Notes: generated by a model not told the origin, from the sequence alone. Numbered from the stretch's first letter, positions 9,581-19,820 are shown. The stretch is 64,000 nt of DNA from an uncultured Clostridia bacterium (GCA_947623225.1 CANQGO010000001.1:62001-126000), one strand, 5' to 3'. Made by a program: numbers and translations.

Positions 9581-11449
9581 ATGCTTTTACAGATAAGATC
9601 AGCAGAATTCAGATTCGGTGACGTCACCGTGTTCAAGGACGTTGACTTGGACGTTAAGGACGGCGATTGCATAGGTATCGTCGGCGCAAACGGTGCAGGC
9701 AAGAGCACCCTGCTCAATTGTATAACGGGAGAATTGAGTCTCTTTAGTGGTTCTTTGACATTGCGTAACGGTTTGAGCATCGGTTACCTTCGTCAGAATT
9801 GTGATTTTATTTCCTCAAATACGCTATATGAGGAGATGGCGTCTGTATTTACTTATCAGACCGGATTGTTGGAACAGATCCGTTCCGTCTCTCAGCAAAT
9901 GGCGTCTACAGACCCTGACTCGACAGAATATCGTGCGTTGGCGGACAGATACCACAGATTGTCTGTAGAAGCGGACGTATCCGAAGCGTACGATACCGAC
10001 GTGAAGATACGAACAGTTCTGAACGGCATGGGTATGGCGGAATTTTCATCGAGCACAGTGTCTACATTGTCCGGCGGAGAAAAGACTAAGGCAGCTCTGT
10101 GCAAGTTGCTTTTGCAACGTCCGGAATTGATGATCCTGGATGAACCAACCAATCACCTGGACTACAAGACGCTGGACTGGTTGGAGACTTTTCTGTCCGA
10201 CAAGAGATCCTCGCTGCTCATAGTCTCCCATGACAGATATTTTCTGGATAAGTTGTGCACTTCCGTTTGGGAGGTGGAGAATAAGAAGATCACTGCATAC
10301 AGTGGCAACTATACCAAGTACAAAATACTTAAAGCGGAACGACAGCGGACCTTCCTTGCCGCTTACGAGAAGCAACAACGCGAAGTCGCCAAGTTGCAAG
10401 ATTACATAGCGAGGAATAAGGTTAGGGCAAGTACCGCCGACATGGCTAAGTCTCGCGAGAAGATGCTTGCGAGAATGGAACTGTTGGATGCTCCGTCTCC
10501 GGAGACGCGTCCGCCACGTTTTGCTTTCGGCTATACATCCGAACCGTCGGAGTTTCCTTTGACCGTACAGCACCTTACACTTAGTTTCGGTAGCAGGACA
10601 TTGCTGAAGGATGGCACGCTCAGAGTTTCGCGCGGCAGCAAAGTAGCATTGCTCGGACTTAACGGCGTGGGTAAATCTACATTGATAAAAAGATTGGCTA
10701 TGCCGTTGCCGACGGATATAGGTAAGATAGTGTTCGGCAAGAATGTGCGCGTCGGCTATTACGATCAGGAAAACCTGAATCTTGACGCAAATCTGACCGT
10801 GCTGGATCAATTATGGTTCGACAATACACGCATGTCTCAGACGGATATCAGAAGTCTGCTCGCGCAGGTCGGATTGGGTGCCGCCGACGTAAATAAGTCC
10901 GTCTCCGAGCTCAGTGGTGGTGAACGTGCGCGTCTCGGTCTTGCCATGATCATGGCAAAGGACTGCAACTTGCTTTTGTTGGACGAGCCGACCAATCATT
11001 TGGATCTGCCTTCTCGTGAAGCCTTGGAAGAGGCGTTGAAAGCATATGGCGGTACGGTACTGTTTGTGTCTCATGACAGATATTTCGTCAATAGCGTCTC
11101 CACCGTCATTGCCGAACTTGTCGACGGCGAGATTCTTGTGTGTCAAGGAAATTATGACGACTTCATTTCGCGCAAAAAGTCTCAACCGGAACCGCCTGTC
11201 ACAAAACCCGTCAAGAGCGTGTACAGGAATGCCAAGCAACGCGCCGAGGAGACCAATCGTGCTCGCAGGTTGAAGGAATTGGAAGCACATATCACCGAGT
11301 TGGAGGCGGAAGCGGCGCAACTGAACGAGCAGATGACTCTTCAGGACGTCGTGTCCGACTACTCCAGACTGTCTCAGGTGATGACGCACCTTTCCGAAGT
11401 TAATGCTGCTCTGGAAGCCGCCGTATCGGAATGGGAGCAGTTGGTGTGA
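9581..11449 (+). CDS. ABC-F family ATP-binding protein
   Basis: Two ABC domains (GANGAGKST / GLNGVGKST), two LDEPTNHLD motifs, C-terminal coiled coil; ATG 9581. Confidence 0.92.
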   Translation: MLLQIRSAEFRFGDVTVFKDVDLDVKDGDCIGIVGANGAGKSTLLNCITGELSLFSGSLTLRNGLSIGYLRQNCDFISSNTLYEEMASVFTYQTGLLEQIRSVSQQMASTDPDSTEYRALADRYHRLSVEADVSEAYDTDVKIRTVLNGMGMAEFSSSTVSTLSGGEKTKAALCKLLLQRPELMILDEPTNHLDYKTLDWLETFLSDKRSSLLIVSHDRYFLDKLCTSVWEVENKKITAYSGNYTKYKILKAERQRTFLAAYEKQQREVAKLQDYIARNKVRASTADMAKSREKMLARMELLDAPSPETRPPRFAFGYTSEPSEFPLTVQHLTLSFGSRTLLKDGTLRVSRGSKVALLGLNGVGKSTLIKRLAMPLPTDIGKIVFGKNVRVGYYDQENLNLDANLTVLDQLWFDNTRMSQTDIRSLLAQVGLGAADVNKSVSELSGGERARLGLAMIMAKDCNLLLLDEPTNHLDLPSREALEEALKAYGGTVLFVSHDRYFVNSVSTVIAELVDGEILVCQGNYDDFISRKKSQPEPPVTKPVKSVYRNAKQRAEETNRARRLKELEAHITELEAEAAQLNEQMTLQDVVSDYSRLSQVMTHLSEVNAALEAAVSEWEQLV

Positions 11450-11605
11450 GTCTCCACCTGCCTATAACGAAGTGGCATGTCACTGTTTCGTCAAAATATA
11501 TACTAATATGTCTGTCGTAGTAATTAAAAATGTCGCATTGCAGACGATACTGACAAAATGCATTCCAAAGGTCGATCCTTTGGGGTGCATGTGTTTTACG
11601 TATAT

Positions 11606-12478
11606 TTATCTGACTTTCTTTTTTATAGGCAACAACATTCGCGTTTCTCTTCGGTACTGTTCGTACCCTTCTTTGCGTGCTTGCCTGCCGTCTGCAAGCG
11701 GAATACTTACGAACAGGAAAAGCAATGTATTTGCAACTGCTCCTGTCATAAGATACCAGCGTTGTGGTGCTATGCATATATAGGCAAGCGCAATTCCCCA
11801 CCACATGAGTATCTCTCCGAGATAGTTAGGGTGACGGCTGTATTTCCACAATCCGTTGCGAATGAATGGACCGTTGCGGTGTTTGCGATAGCGGTGCATC
11901 TGTATATCTGCCGTGCCTTGCAATACCGTTGCCAATATGGATACGGCAAAGAATACAGCCGCCCCTGCATTGAATTTCGGCGATTCGACGAATGTAAATG
12001 CCACAGGTAGGACGCATCCGTATACTACCAGCGTCGGAACGAGATGTATTCCTACAAAATTTACGAAGGGATAGACTTTTCCCATCTTTTCGTGCAACAT
12101 GGTGTAACGCCAGTCCTGACAGTTCATTCCGCCGAATGTGTACGCCCAGTTGGCAGTCAGACGTATGCCCCAGATAAGAACTGCGATAAGCGGCAGTATC
12201 TGCGATATCGTTAACTTGGGAGAAACTACAGCGTAGCCGACGGCTATGACCATAGGCTGTACGCTCCAATACGGATCGTATACGCTTGCGTTGTGAAATA
12301 ACAGGCTGAATAAGAATACCGTCACCGTGGCTACTATATCCGCGACAAGCAACCTGAGCCAGAATGCAATCGGAATATAGATATAGCATAGAATCCCTGC
12401 CGTTGCCGCTATGGCATATATCAGCGTGATAACTACAAAACTCGATACTCTTGACAATTTCATGATATTAACCTTCAA
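11606..12478 (-). CDS. DUF1295 / steroid 5-alpha-reductase-like membrane protein
   Basis: Multi-TM; motif GLWKYSRHPNYLGEILMWWG. Confidence 0.85.
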   Translation of the reverse strand: MKVNIMKLSRVSSFVVITLIYAIAATAGILCYIYIPIAFWLRLLVADIVATVTVFLFSLLFHNASVYDPYWSVQPMVIAVGYAVVSPKLTISQILPLIAVLIWGIRLTANWAYTFGGMNCQDWRYTMLHEKMGKVYPFVNFVGIHLVPTLVVYGCVLPVAFTFVESPKFNAGAAVFFAVSILATVLQGTADIQMHRYRKHRNGPFIRNGLWKYSRHPNYLGEILMWWGIALAYICIAPQRWYLMTGAVANTLLFLFVSIPLADGRQARKEGYEQYRRETRMLLPIKKKVR

Positions 12479-12585
12479 GTATATTATAGCATGGTGACAT
12501 ATTCTGTCAACAACAGTATACCTTTCGTCATATATCTGTCATCTTTGTTGCAAAAATTCGCGTCTTATGCTACAATTCATACGTT

Positions 12586-13287
12586 ATGAAAGTTTGTCTG
12601 ATTACAGGTGCCGGTCGCGGCATAGGAGCGGCTACAGCCGTCAAATTTGCCGAGATGGGCTACTCGGTCATCATCAACTACAATCGCAGCCGTGAGGCGG
12701 CAGAGAGCCTTCGCGATGCACTTCGCGCGCAAGGTCATGATGCTCATGCGGTGCAGGCGGACGTGTCGGATATGTGTAGCATAGGCAATATGTTTGATTG
12801 GGTGGGCAGATATTTCAAGCACATTGACGTGCTGGTGAACAATGCGGGCATAGCGTTGACTGCTCAGTTGCAAGACGTCACCGAGCGGCAATTCGACGAA
12901 GTCATGTATAACAACGTCAAATCCGCCTTTTTTTGCTGTCAGAAGGCGTTGCCGTTTTTGAGTCGATGCGGCGGCAGTATAGTCAATGTAGGCTCTATAT
13001 GGGGTATACAGGGATCTTCTTGCGAGAGTGTTTACTCCGCGAGCAAACACGCGCTCGTTGGACTTACACGCAGCCTTTCATTGGAATTGGTTTCTGCCGG
13101 CATACGCGTTAACTGTATATGTCCGCCCATAGTCGATACGGATATGTGTGCACATTATACACGGGACGATATAGAAGAATTTTGTCGCTTACACAGCGCT
13201 CGTCTGTATACTCCTGAGCAGGTGGCGAGCGATATATTCGATTTGGCTGTGAGCCCGGATACGGGAATTATTTTATCGGAGAAATAA
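12586..13287 (+). CDS. SDR-family oxidoreductase (FabG-like)
   Basis: TGAGRGIGAA, NNAG, YSASKHA. Confidence 0.9.
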   Translation: MKVCLITGAGRGIGAATAVKFAEMGYSVIINYNRSREAAESLRDALRAQGHDAHAVQADVSDMCSIGNMFDWVGRYFKHIDVLVNNAGIALTAQLQDVTERQFDEVMYNNVKSAFFCCQKALPFLSRCGGSIVNVGSIWGIQGSSCESVYSASKHALVGLTRSLSLELVSAGIRVNCICPPIVDTDMCAHYTRDDIEEFCRLHSARLYTPEQVASDIFDLAVSPDTGIILSEK

Positions 13288-13289
13288 CA

Positions 13290-14252
13290 ATGGCTTGGTA
13301 TTGGATTCTATTGATAGTGGTTGGTGCGGTCGTTGTATTGGCGGCACTGTATATGATCTTGGCAACGATAGTCGCCAAGGGCACGTTAAAGGCGGCTACC
13401 ACTCCCGTAGCACATACGTTGGAAGAAGCACGGTCGTTTCAGGCGGAATACGAGGGTATGGACTACTATGACTATGATCATACGTGGCGCAAAGAGGAAT
13501 TTGCCGTAGACGGCGTATTGGGCAAGATACGCGGAGAGGTGATCTTCAATGATACTCCGAGTGAGCGTTCCAAGGTTGCCGTAATATGTCATGGACACAC
13601 CTGGAACCGTATCAATTCCATCAAGTATGCGCGTATTTTCTATGCGAAAGGTTATAATGTAGTCATTTACGACCATGCTTATTTCGGACTGTCGGACGGC
13701 GACCATACCACTCTGGGAGACAACGAGAGACATGACTTGAGCAGAGTATTGGACTATGTACGCGACAAGTTCGGCAAAGATGCCTTTCTGGTACTGCATG
13801 GAGAGAGCATGGGCGCAGTTACCGTTCTGTGCGAACTGTCTTTGCGTCATGATATCGACGCCGTGATAGCCGATTGCGCATTCAGCGATACTGTAACCTA
13901 TTACCGTCAACTTTGTCTGAAAGCGACGCATTTGCCGGGATTCCCTATAGTGGATATATCCAATCTTATGTCCAGGCGCAAGTACGGCTACGATTTTCGC
14001 AACGTCAGACCTATAGATGACGTGAGATCCTGCAATATACCTATTTGTTTTATTCACGGCAAGTCGGACAGATTCATCCGTCCGGAACACAGTGAGCAGA
14101 TGTACCACGCGGCAAACAATTCGCTTTCGGAATTGCATTTGATACCGAACGCCGGTCATGCGCGCAGTTATCATGCCGACAATGCGGCTTATGTCCGTGT
14201 CGTATCGGAGTTCGTCGACAAGATTTATTCCGCCGAGTCAGCGGAAATATAA
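13290..14252 (+). CDS. Alpha/beta hydrolase, N-terminally membrane anchored
   Basis: N-terminal TM; LHGESMGAVT nucleophile elbow; HGKSDRFI; PNAGHARS. Confidence 0.88.
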   Translation: MAWYWILLIVVGAVVVLAALYMILATIVAKGTLKAATTPVAHTLEEARSFQAEYEGMDYYDYDHTWRKEEFAVDGVLGKIRGEVIFNDTPSERSKVAVICHGHTWNRINSIKYARIFYAKGYNVVIYDHAYFGLSDGDHTTLGDNERHDLSRVLDYVRDKFGKDAFLVLHGESMGAVTVLCELSLRHDIDAVIADCAFSDTVTYYRQLCLKATHLPGFPIVDISNLMSRRKYGYDFRNVRPIDDVRSCNIPICFIHGKSDRFIRPEHSEQMYHAANNSLSELHLIPNAGHARSYHADNAAYVRVVSEFVDKIYSAESAEI

Positions 14253-14261
14253 GGAGAAAAT

Positions 14262-15938
14262 ATGGTCAAAATTTCAGAAATAGCATATACGCGTCCGGAC
14301 AAGGACCAAATCATAAGTAAGTTGGACTCCTTCAGACAGCGTTTCGACAACGCAAAGAACGTCGAGGAATTCTACTCTGTGCATGAGGAGTTCAAAGAGT
14401 TTTTTCAACAGACCAATAGCAATATAGAGTTGGCATTTATTCGGTTTACCCAGGATACGCGTGATGAGTTCTACGCCGCAGAGAAGGACATTATGGACGA
14501 GATCGGTCCCGAGCTCAACGCCGCAAGTGCCGAGGTGTTCAAGTGCTACTTGCATTCCCCTTTCCGCAGTGAGTTGGAAAAACGCTTTCCGCATGTTGTA
14601 TTTGTCAACCTGCAAATGAGTGTGGACGCCAATGATCCTCGCTTGATACCTTATCGTGTGGAGGAGAACAAGCTCACCACGCAATACTCCAAATTGATGA
14701 GCGGGATTGTCATAGAGTTCAACGGTGAGCGTCTGCCTATGAGCGGCATATCCAAGTATTTTACGGTCAATGACCGACAGCTGCGCAAAGGAGCATATAC
14801 CGCTTGGGGACAGGCTATAGAGGACCACAAAGATGAGTTGGATGACATATTCGACCGTCTGGTGAAGGTGCGTACTCAGATGGGCAAGGTACTGGGATTC
14901 GACGGATTCAGCAAGTTGGGCTATCTTCAGATGCAACGCAATTGCTATACCAAGGAGGATATTGCCAAGTTTCGCGCCAATGTTCTCAAGTATCTGGTTC
15001 CGCTGGCGGGCAAGATCCGCGAGAAAGTAGGCAGAGATCTCGGTCTCGGCAAGCAATATTTCTATGACGACAGTATCTATACAGCGGTGGAACCTAAGCC
15101 CATCGGTACTCCGGAGCAAATGTTCGCCGCAGCGTCGGATATGTACAATCAGATGTCGCCGGAGACGGGCAAGCTGTTTGATATGATGGTGGAGTGCGAG
15201 TGCTTCGATGTCATGTCCCGCGAGGGCAAAGAGGGCGGAGGCTATTGCGAAGGATTGGCTGCGTATAAGTTGCCCTTTATATTCTCCAATTGGAATGGCT
15301 CCGCTGGTGACGTGGATGTTTTGACGCATGAGTTCGGCCACGCGCTGGAATTCTACAAGAGTTTCTTCATAGACAGCGAATTTCTCAGCAGTGTCAGCAT
15401 GGAGACGGCCGAGGTGCATTCCATGTCTATGGAGTTTTTGGCTTATCCTTGGATGGATAAGTTCTTTGGGAATCGTACACCGGAGTACAAGTTCACGCAT
15501 CTAAGCAGTGCGGTGACATTTATTCCGTATGGCACCATCATAGACTGTTTCCAACAGACATGCTATGACCATCCGGATATGACTCCTGCCGAGCGCAACG
15601 CTTTGTATGACAAGTTGGAAAAACAATTTCTTCCATATATGAGTACTGAGGGCTTGCCCGCTTTCGAAGATGGACGCCGTTGGCAACGTCAGGCACACAT
15701 ATTCCACAATCCATTCTATTATATAGACTATTGCTTAGCGCAATTTACCGCCTTGCAGTTTTTGGCACTGTCTCAGCAGGACTATAGTGCCACATTCGAC
15801 AAATATATCCAATTCCTGAATTACGGCGGCACCAAGACTTTCACCGAGTTGCTGGATGCATGCGGGCTTATGTCCCCTTTCGAAGAAGAAAGTTTTCGTC
15901 TGGTGGTGGACTCCTGCGAAAAGATCTTGGGACTGTAA
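14262..15938 (+). CDS. M3 family oligoendopeptidase
   Basis: HEFGHALEFY zinc motif; PepF-like length and layout. Confidence 0.92.
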   Translation: MVKISEIAYTRPDKDQIISKLDSFRQRFDNAKNVEEFYSVHEEFKEFFQQTNSNIELAFIRFTQDTRDEFYAAEKDIMDEIGPELNAASAEVFKCYLHSPFRSELEKRFPHVVFVNLQMSVDANDPRLIPYRVEENKLTTQYSKLMSGIVIEFNGERLPMSGISKYFTVNDRQLRKGAYTAWGQAIEDHKDELDDIFDRLVKVRTQMGKVLGFDGFSKLGYLQMQRNCYTKEDIAKFRANVLKYLVPLAGKIREKVGRDLGLGKQYFYDDSIYTAVEPKPIGTPEQMFAAASDMYNQMSPETGKLFDMMVECECFDVMSREGKEGGGYCEGLAAYKLPFIFSNWNGSAGDVDVLTHEFGHALEFYKSFFIDSEFLSSVSMETAEVHSMSMEFLAYPWMDKFFGNRTPEYKFTHLSSAVTFIPYGTIIDCFQQTCYDHPDMTPAERNALYDKLEKQFLPYMSTEGLPAFEDGRRWQRQAHIFHNPFYYIDYCLAQFTALQFLALSQQDYSATFDKYIQFLNYGGTKTFTELLDACGLMSPFEEESFRLVVDSCEKILGL

Positions 15939-15973
15939 GAACGTTTGTCGATACTGTTTTTGCTTAGTATGAC

Positions 15974-16000
15974 ACAACTCCGCCGAGAAGGCGGAGTTGT
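15974..16000. terminator. Bidirectional terminator between convergent genes
   Basis: ACAACTCCGCC-GAGAA-GGCGGAGTTGT. Confidence 0.8.
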
Positions 16001-16010
16001 TTTGCATGTA

Positions 16011-16439
16011 TCAGTATGGATGAGAAGTAGTCAGTTTTGGAATATTTATTTTCCTTATCGGATGGTTCAGCATATCGTCCAACAATTTTTGTATTGCGGA
16101 GTCTCTTTCCGTCTCATCCAACGCAGACAGGCGTTCTATCTCTTTCATCACTTTGGGATTCCTTGTTACAAATATCCTGTCTATTTCGCATTCCGTCTTG
16201 ACACGCTTGCTCAGTTCATCGACATATTCGTTGTATTGCGTCTGTGTTGTGAATTTTTCCGTTTTGATCGCTACAATAGCGATACGTTGGTATACCAGAC
16301 ATTTTGCTTCTTTGACGTTTTCACACTCCTTTGCCATACTACAGATTTTTTCTTCACAAACTGTTTGCGCAGCGGCGATAGGTATGATCGTCAATGCCAA
16401 TGTCAATACAGCCAACGTCGCTATCATCATTTTTTTCAT
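16011..16439 (-). CDS. Secreted YhcN/YlaJ-like protein (putative spore-associated)
   Basis: Signal peptide MKKMMIATLAVLTLALTIIPIAAAQ; AIVAIKT...KRVKTECEIDRIFVTRNPKVMKEIERL resembles the YhcN/YlaJ pattern; SD AAAGGAG upstream. Confidence 0.55.
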   Translation of the reverse strand: MKKMMIATLAVLTLALTIIPIAAAQTVCEEKICSMAKECENVKEAKCLVYQRIAIVAIKTEKFTTQTQYNEYVDELSKRVKTECEIDRIFVTRNPKVMKEIERLSALDETERDSAIQKLLDDMLNHPIRKINIPKLTTSHPY

Positions 16440-16588
16440 AACCATCTCTCCTTTATCATTTTGTTTTGATATATGCATTCCATATTCGTATGTTTGCGTG
16501 GTTAGTATTTGCTTTTTCTCGTGTTTTATTACGTTCTTTGACCTTTTTTCGTCAACCTTGTTTTGCTACAATGACGATGAGGTGCATT

Positions 16589-16777
16589 ATGAAAATAATA
16601 GTTCCCGTAGCAGTCGTGTGCGGCATCGGTATAGCCGCGAGTTTGGTGTATATAGTAGCAGTATGCCTACGCGCCTTTCGTCACAGACCCAGGCGTAAGC
16701 GTGAGTTTGAGATGGATGATGACGTACTTACCGTCCATCTCGGCAGACGCGGCAAGCGCCGTGACTCCCATGACTGA
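16589..16777 (+). CDS. Small single-TM hypothetical protein
   Basis: MKIIVPVAVVCGIGIAASLVYIVAVCLRAFRHRPRRKREFEMDDD...; in-frame ATG inside the longer track ORF, weak SD. Confidence 0.35.
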   Translation: MKIIVPVAVVCGIGIAASLVYIVAVCLRAFRHRPRRKREFEMDDDVLTVHLGRRGKRRDSHD

Positions 16778-16921
16778 TCGTATCGTGACAATTTGGATTT
16801 ACCTATTGAAATGGCAATATGTATGTGGTATAATTATTCTTACAGGTTCTCACTTGTACAGTGTGGACCGTAAAAAAAGAATGATCTTATGATCATTCAC
16901 AAATATTTCGGAGGAAAGAAT

Positions 16922-17569
16922 ATGAAGAAAGAAGAATTGGCAAGAATGATCGATCACACCTTGCTCAAACCGGCAACTACCTCGCAGATAGTAAAACTTT
17001 GCAACGAAGCCAAGGAGTTCGGTTTCGCATCTGTTTGCGTCAACCCCTGTCATGTCAAGACTGCAGCCAAGCAACTTTCCGGCTCGGATGTCAAAGTCTG
17101 CACGGTGATAGGTTTCCCTTTGGGAGAGAATACGACACGCGTAAAGGTGTTTGAGACCAAGGACGCTATCAAAAACGGCGCGACCGAGATAGATATGGTC
17201 ATCAATCAGTCCCTTGCCAAGAGCAATGCTTGGAAAAAGATAGAAAAAGAAGTGGCGGCAGTCAAAAAGGCATGCGGAGATATACTGTTGAAGGTCATTC
17301 TTGAGACATGCAATCTCAAGCCCAATCAGATAGTAGCCGCCTGCAAGGCTTGCATCGCCGCCGGTGCTCAATATGTCAAGACCAGCACCGGCTTCGGCAC
17401 GGGCGGCGCGACGGTAGAAGCCGTAAGTATTATGGCAGAGACCGTGCATCCCGCCGGCTTGAAGGTCAAGGCAAGCGGTGGTATCCGTGACTATGAGACC
17501 GCTTGCAAATTGGTCGAGAGCGGCGCAGATCGCATAGGCGCAAGTTGCGGCGTGGATATTTGCAAATGA
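16922..17569 (+). CDS. deoC: Deoxyribose-phosphate aldolase
   Basis: IDHTLLKPATT, CTVIGFPLG, VKTSTGFGTGGAT, VKASGGIRD; SD GGAGG. Confidence 0.95.
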   Translation: MKKEELARMIDHTLLKPATTSQIVKLCNEAKEFGFASVCVNPCHVKTAAKQLSGSDVKVCTVIGFPLGENTTRVKVFETKDAIKNGATEIDMVINQSLAKSNAWKKIEKEVAAVKKACGDILLKVILETCNLKPNQIVAACKACIAAGAQYVKTSTGFGTGGATVEAVSIMAETVHPAGLKVKASGGIRDYETACKLVESGADRIGASCGVDICK

Positions 17570-17580
17570 TACTATATTAC

Positions 17581-17612
17581 ACAAAAGACGGCTTGTAGAA
17601 GCCGTCTTTTGT
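17581..17612 (+). terminator. Rho-independent terminator after deoC
   Basis: ACAAAAGACGGC...GCCGTCTTTTGT. Confidence 0.85.
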
Positions 17613-17658
17613 ATGTCGGAAGTCCTTGATTATAGTGAATTTTGCGATAAATAAGAAG

Positions 17659-17684
17659 AAAACCACAATTTCTTGTGGTTTTCT
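17659..17684 (-). terminator. Terminator downstream of tRNA-Leu
   Basis: GAAAACCACAA...TTGTGGTTTTC. Confidence 0.7.
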
Positions 17685-17690
17685 TTTATT

Positions 17691-17775
17691 GGTGCTGGTG
17701 GTGGGACTTGAACCCACACGTTGTCTCCAACATCGGATTTTGAGTCCGACGCGTCTGCCATTTCACCACACCAGC
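17691..17775 (-). tRNA. tRNA-Leu (anticodon CAA)
   Basis: Minus strand GCTGGTGTGGTGAAATGGCAGACGCGTCGGACTCAAAATCCGA...; anticodon loop CTCAAAA, long variable arm, GGTTCAAGTCC, encoded CCA. Confidence 0.95.
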
Positions 17776-17913
17776 GCAAATTGCTTTTATACTATACCAT
17801 ATTTTCAAGGATTTATCAACGGTTTTACGTAAGTTTTCCAAACTTTTTGTTTTTTATCCGATCTACATTTATTGCATAAAAACAAAATGTGTGATACAAT
17901 ACCCACATAAAAC

Positions 17914-17989
17914 CTACCTGTAGTCTAATTGGATAAAATTACGCCCTCCGACGGCGTCGTTTCGGGTTCGAGTCCCGACAGGTAGACCA
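17914..17989 (+). tRNA. tRNA-Arg (anticodon CCG)
   Basis: Acceptor CTACCTG/CAGGTAG, anticodon stem ACGCC-CTCCGAC-GGCGT, T-arm TCGGGTTCGAGTCCCGA, encoded CCA. Confidence 0.92.
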
Positions 17990-18020
17990 ATCGAGCGGAT
18001 TATTCTCTATGCCGCAGTGT

Positions 18021-18046
18021 AAAGGGTGCAGCGATCTGCTCCCTTT
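18021..18046 (+). terminator. Terminator after tRNA-Arg
   Basis: AAAGGG-T-GCAG-CGAT-CTGC-T-CCCTTT. Confidence 0.7.
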
Positions 18047-18178
18047 TATATTACTTTCTTTGCCGTTTGCTTGCTGTCCTGCTTATGACAGGTCGTAGTA
18101 GGCATTTTCTGTTGCAAATCAGATAAAAAATATTGATTAAGTGCGTTTTTGTGCTATAATTTTCTCAAGGAGGGATTT

Positions 18179-19291
18179 ATGTATAATTTTGACGGCATAC
18201 ACGGAAATTTTGGACTCGGTTGCATGAGATTGCCCGGAGCAGACGGCATTATAGATATAGAACAAACCAAGCAAATGGTGGATGAGTTCATTGCCGCCGG
18301 GTTCAATTACTTCGATACCGCACACGGCTATCATAGTGAGCAAAGCGAACCAACGGTCAAGATATGTCTTACCGACAGGTATCCGCGCGACAAGTATATT
18401 CTTACAAACAAACTGTCGGACAGTTATTTTTCCAAGCAGGAGGACATCCGTCCGTTATTTGATCTGCAACTTTCCCGTTGCGGTGTGGACTACTTTGACT
18501 TCTATCTCATGCACGCCCAGAGTCGTCGCAACTATGAGCAGTATCGTCGTTGCCATGCCTACGAGACCGCTTTCGAGTTGAAGCAGGAGGGCAAGGTCAG
18601 ATATGTCGGTATTTCCTTTCACGATACGGCAGAAGAGTTGGAAAGGATCCTCGACGATCATCCTCAGTTGGATGCGGTGCAGTTGCAATTGAATTATTTG
18701 GATTGGAACGACGCGGCAGTACAGTCTCGCCTGTGCCATCAGGTCTGTGTCAATCACGGCGTACCTGTCATTGTTATGGAACCTGTCAAGGGCGGCCGCT
18801 TGGCTAATCTGCCATCTGACGCGCTTGCCATGATCCGTCAGGCAGGTATGAGTCCCGCCGAACTTGCATTGCGCTTTGCAGCCTCCCAACAAGGCGTATT
18901 CATGGTATTGTCCGGTATGAGCAACATAGAACAGATGCGCGAAAATATCTCTGTTATGAAAGATTTCCATCCGCTCACGGATAAGGAAAAGGCTTTGGCA
19001 AAGGCTGTCGCCGGGATCCTTCGCGGGGAAAATATCATCCCGTGCACGGCATGTCGGTATTGTACGGACGGTTGCCCCATGCATATAGATATTCCCGATC
19101 TTTTCACTTGTCTCAATGGTAAATTGCATTTCGACGACAGCAAGGCAGCGTCCGATTACGCTATGTACACTCGCAATGGCGGCAAGGCGAGCGACTGTAT
19201 CAAGTGCGGCAAGTGTGAAAAGTCCTGTCCACAGGGCTTGAAAATAAGACAATTGCTATGCGACGTGGCAAGCGAATTTGAAAATAAATAG
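18179..19291 (+). CDS. Aldo/keto reductase with C-terminal 4Fe-4S region
   Basis: FDTAHGYH, AKR fold motifs, CTACRYCTDGCP and CIKCGKCEKSCPQ; SD AAGGAGGG. Confidence 0.9.
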   Translation: MYNFDGIHGNFGLGCMRLPGADGIIDIEQTKQMVDEFIAAGFNYFDTAHGYHSEQSEPTVKICLTDRYPRDKYILTNKLSDSYFSKQEDIRPLFDLQLSRCGVDYFDFYLMHAQSRRNYEQYRRCHAYETAFELKQEGKVRYVGISFHDTAEELERILDDHPQLDAVQLQLNYLDWNDAAVQSRLCHQVCVNHGVPVIVMEPVKGGRLANLPSDALAMIRQAGMSPAELALRFAASQQGVFMVLSGMSNIEQMRENISVMKDFHPLTDKEKALAKAVAGILRGENIIPCTACRYCTDGCPMHIDIPDLFTCLNGKLHFDDSKAASDYAMYTRNGGKASDCIKCGKCEKSCPQGLKIRQLLCDVASEFENK

Positions 19292-19293
19292 TA

Positions 19294-19716
19294 GTGGAGA
19301 ACCCTATGATAGAGCCGTATATTCATAAGATACAATATTACGAGACAGACAAGATGGGAATTACTCATCATTCCAACTACGTTCGCTTTATGAAGGAGGC
19401 ACGCATAGATTTTCTTGAACGAATAGGTTACGGTTACGCCCGCTTGGAGCAGGAAGGACTTGCTTCTCCCGTCATATCTGTATCCTTGAAGTTTCATAGA
19501 ACTACGACGTTTTCCGACGAATTGCACATATATGTCCGCGTTATAGGCCTTACCGCCACCAGATTGCACGTGGGTTATACCATGGAGTGCGACCACGCCG
19601 TTGTATGTGTTGCCGAGAGCGAGCATTGCTTTGTTGACAGTCATTCCCGCCCCGTCTCGCTCAAGCGTGTCAACCCGACTTTGTTCGAAACTCTTGCCTC
19701 CTATGCAGAGGCTTGA
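19294..19716 (+). CDS. Acyl-CoA thioesterase (4HBT/YbgC-like)
   Basis: YYETDKMGITHHSNYVRFMKEAR; start may be the in-frame ATG at 19306. Confidence 0.85.
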   Translation: MENPMIEPYIHKIQYYETDKMGITHHSNYVRFMKEARIDFLERIGYGYARLEQEGLASPVISVSLKFHRTTTFSDELHIYVRVIGLTATRLHVGYTMECDHAVVCVAESEHCFVDSHSRPVSLKRVNPTLFETLASYAEA

Positions 19717-19784
19717 CATAGTCGTCGATAGCCATCTTGCGGCTACTCACGGTTCCTGACTTAGGTTAAAAACGACATAAATCA

Positions 19785-19816
19785 AAGCGGTCTCGGTTAC
19801 TATTCCGAGACCGCTT
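19785..19816. terminator. Bidirectional terminator
   Basis: AAGCGGTCTCGG-TTACTATT-CCGAGACCGCTT between convergent genes. Confidence 0.8.
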
Positions 19817-19820
19817 CATT

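Noticed and set aside
14274-15500. 408-aa minus-strand ORF
   Set aside because: Antisense shadow of the M3 peptidase gene; no recognisable domain, low-complexity His/Leu-rich translation.
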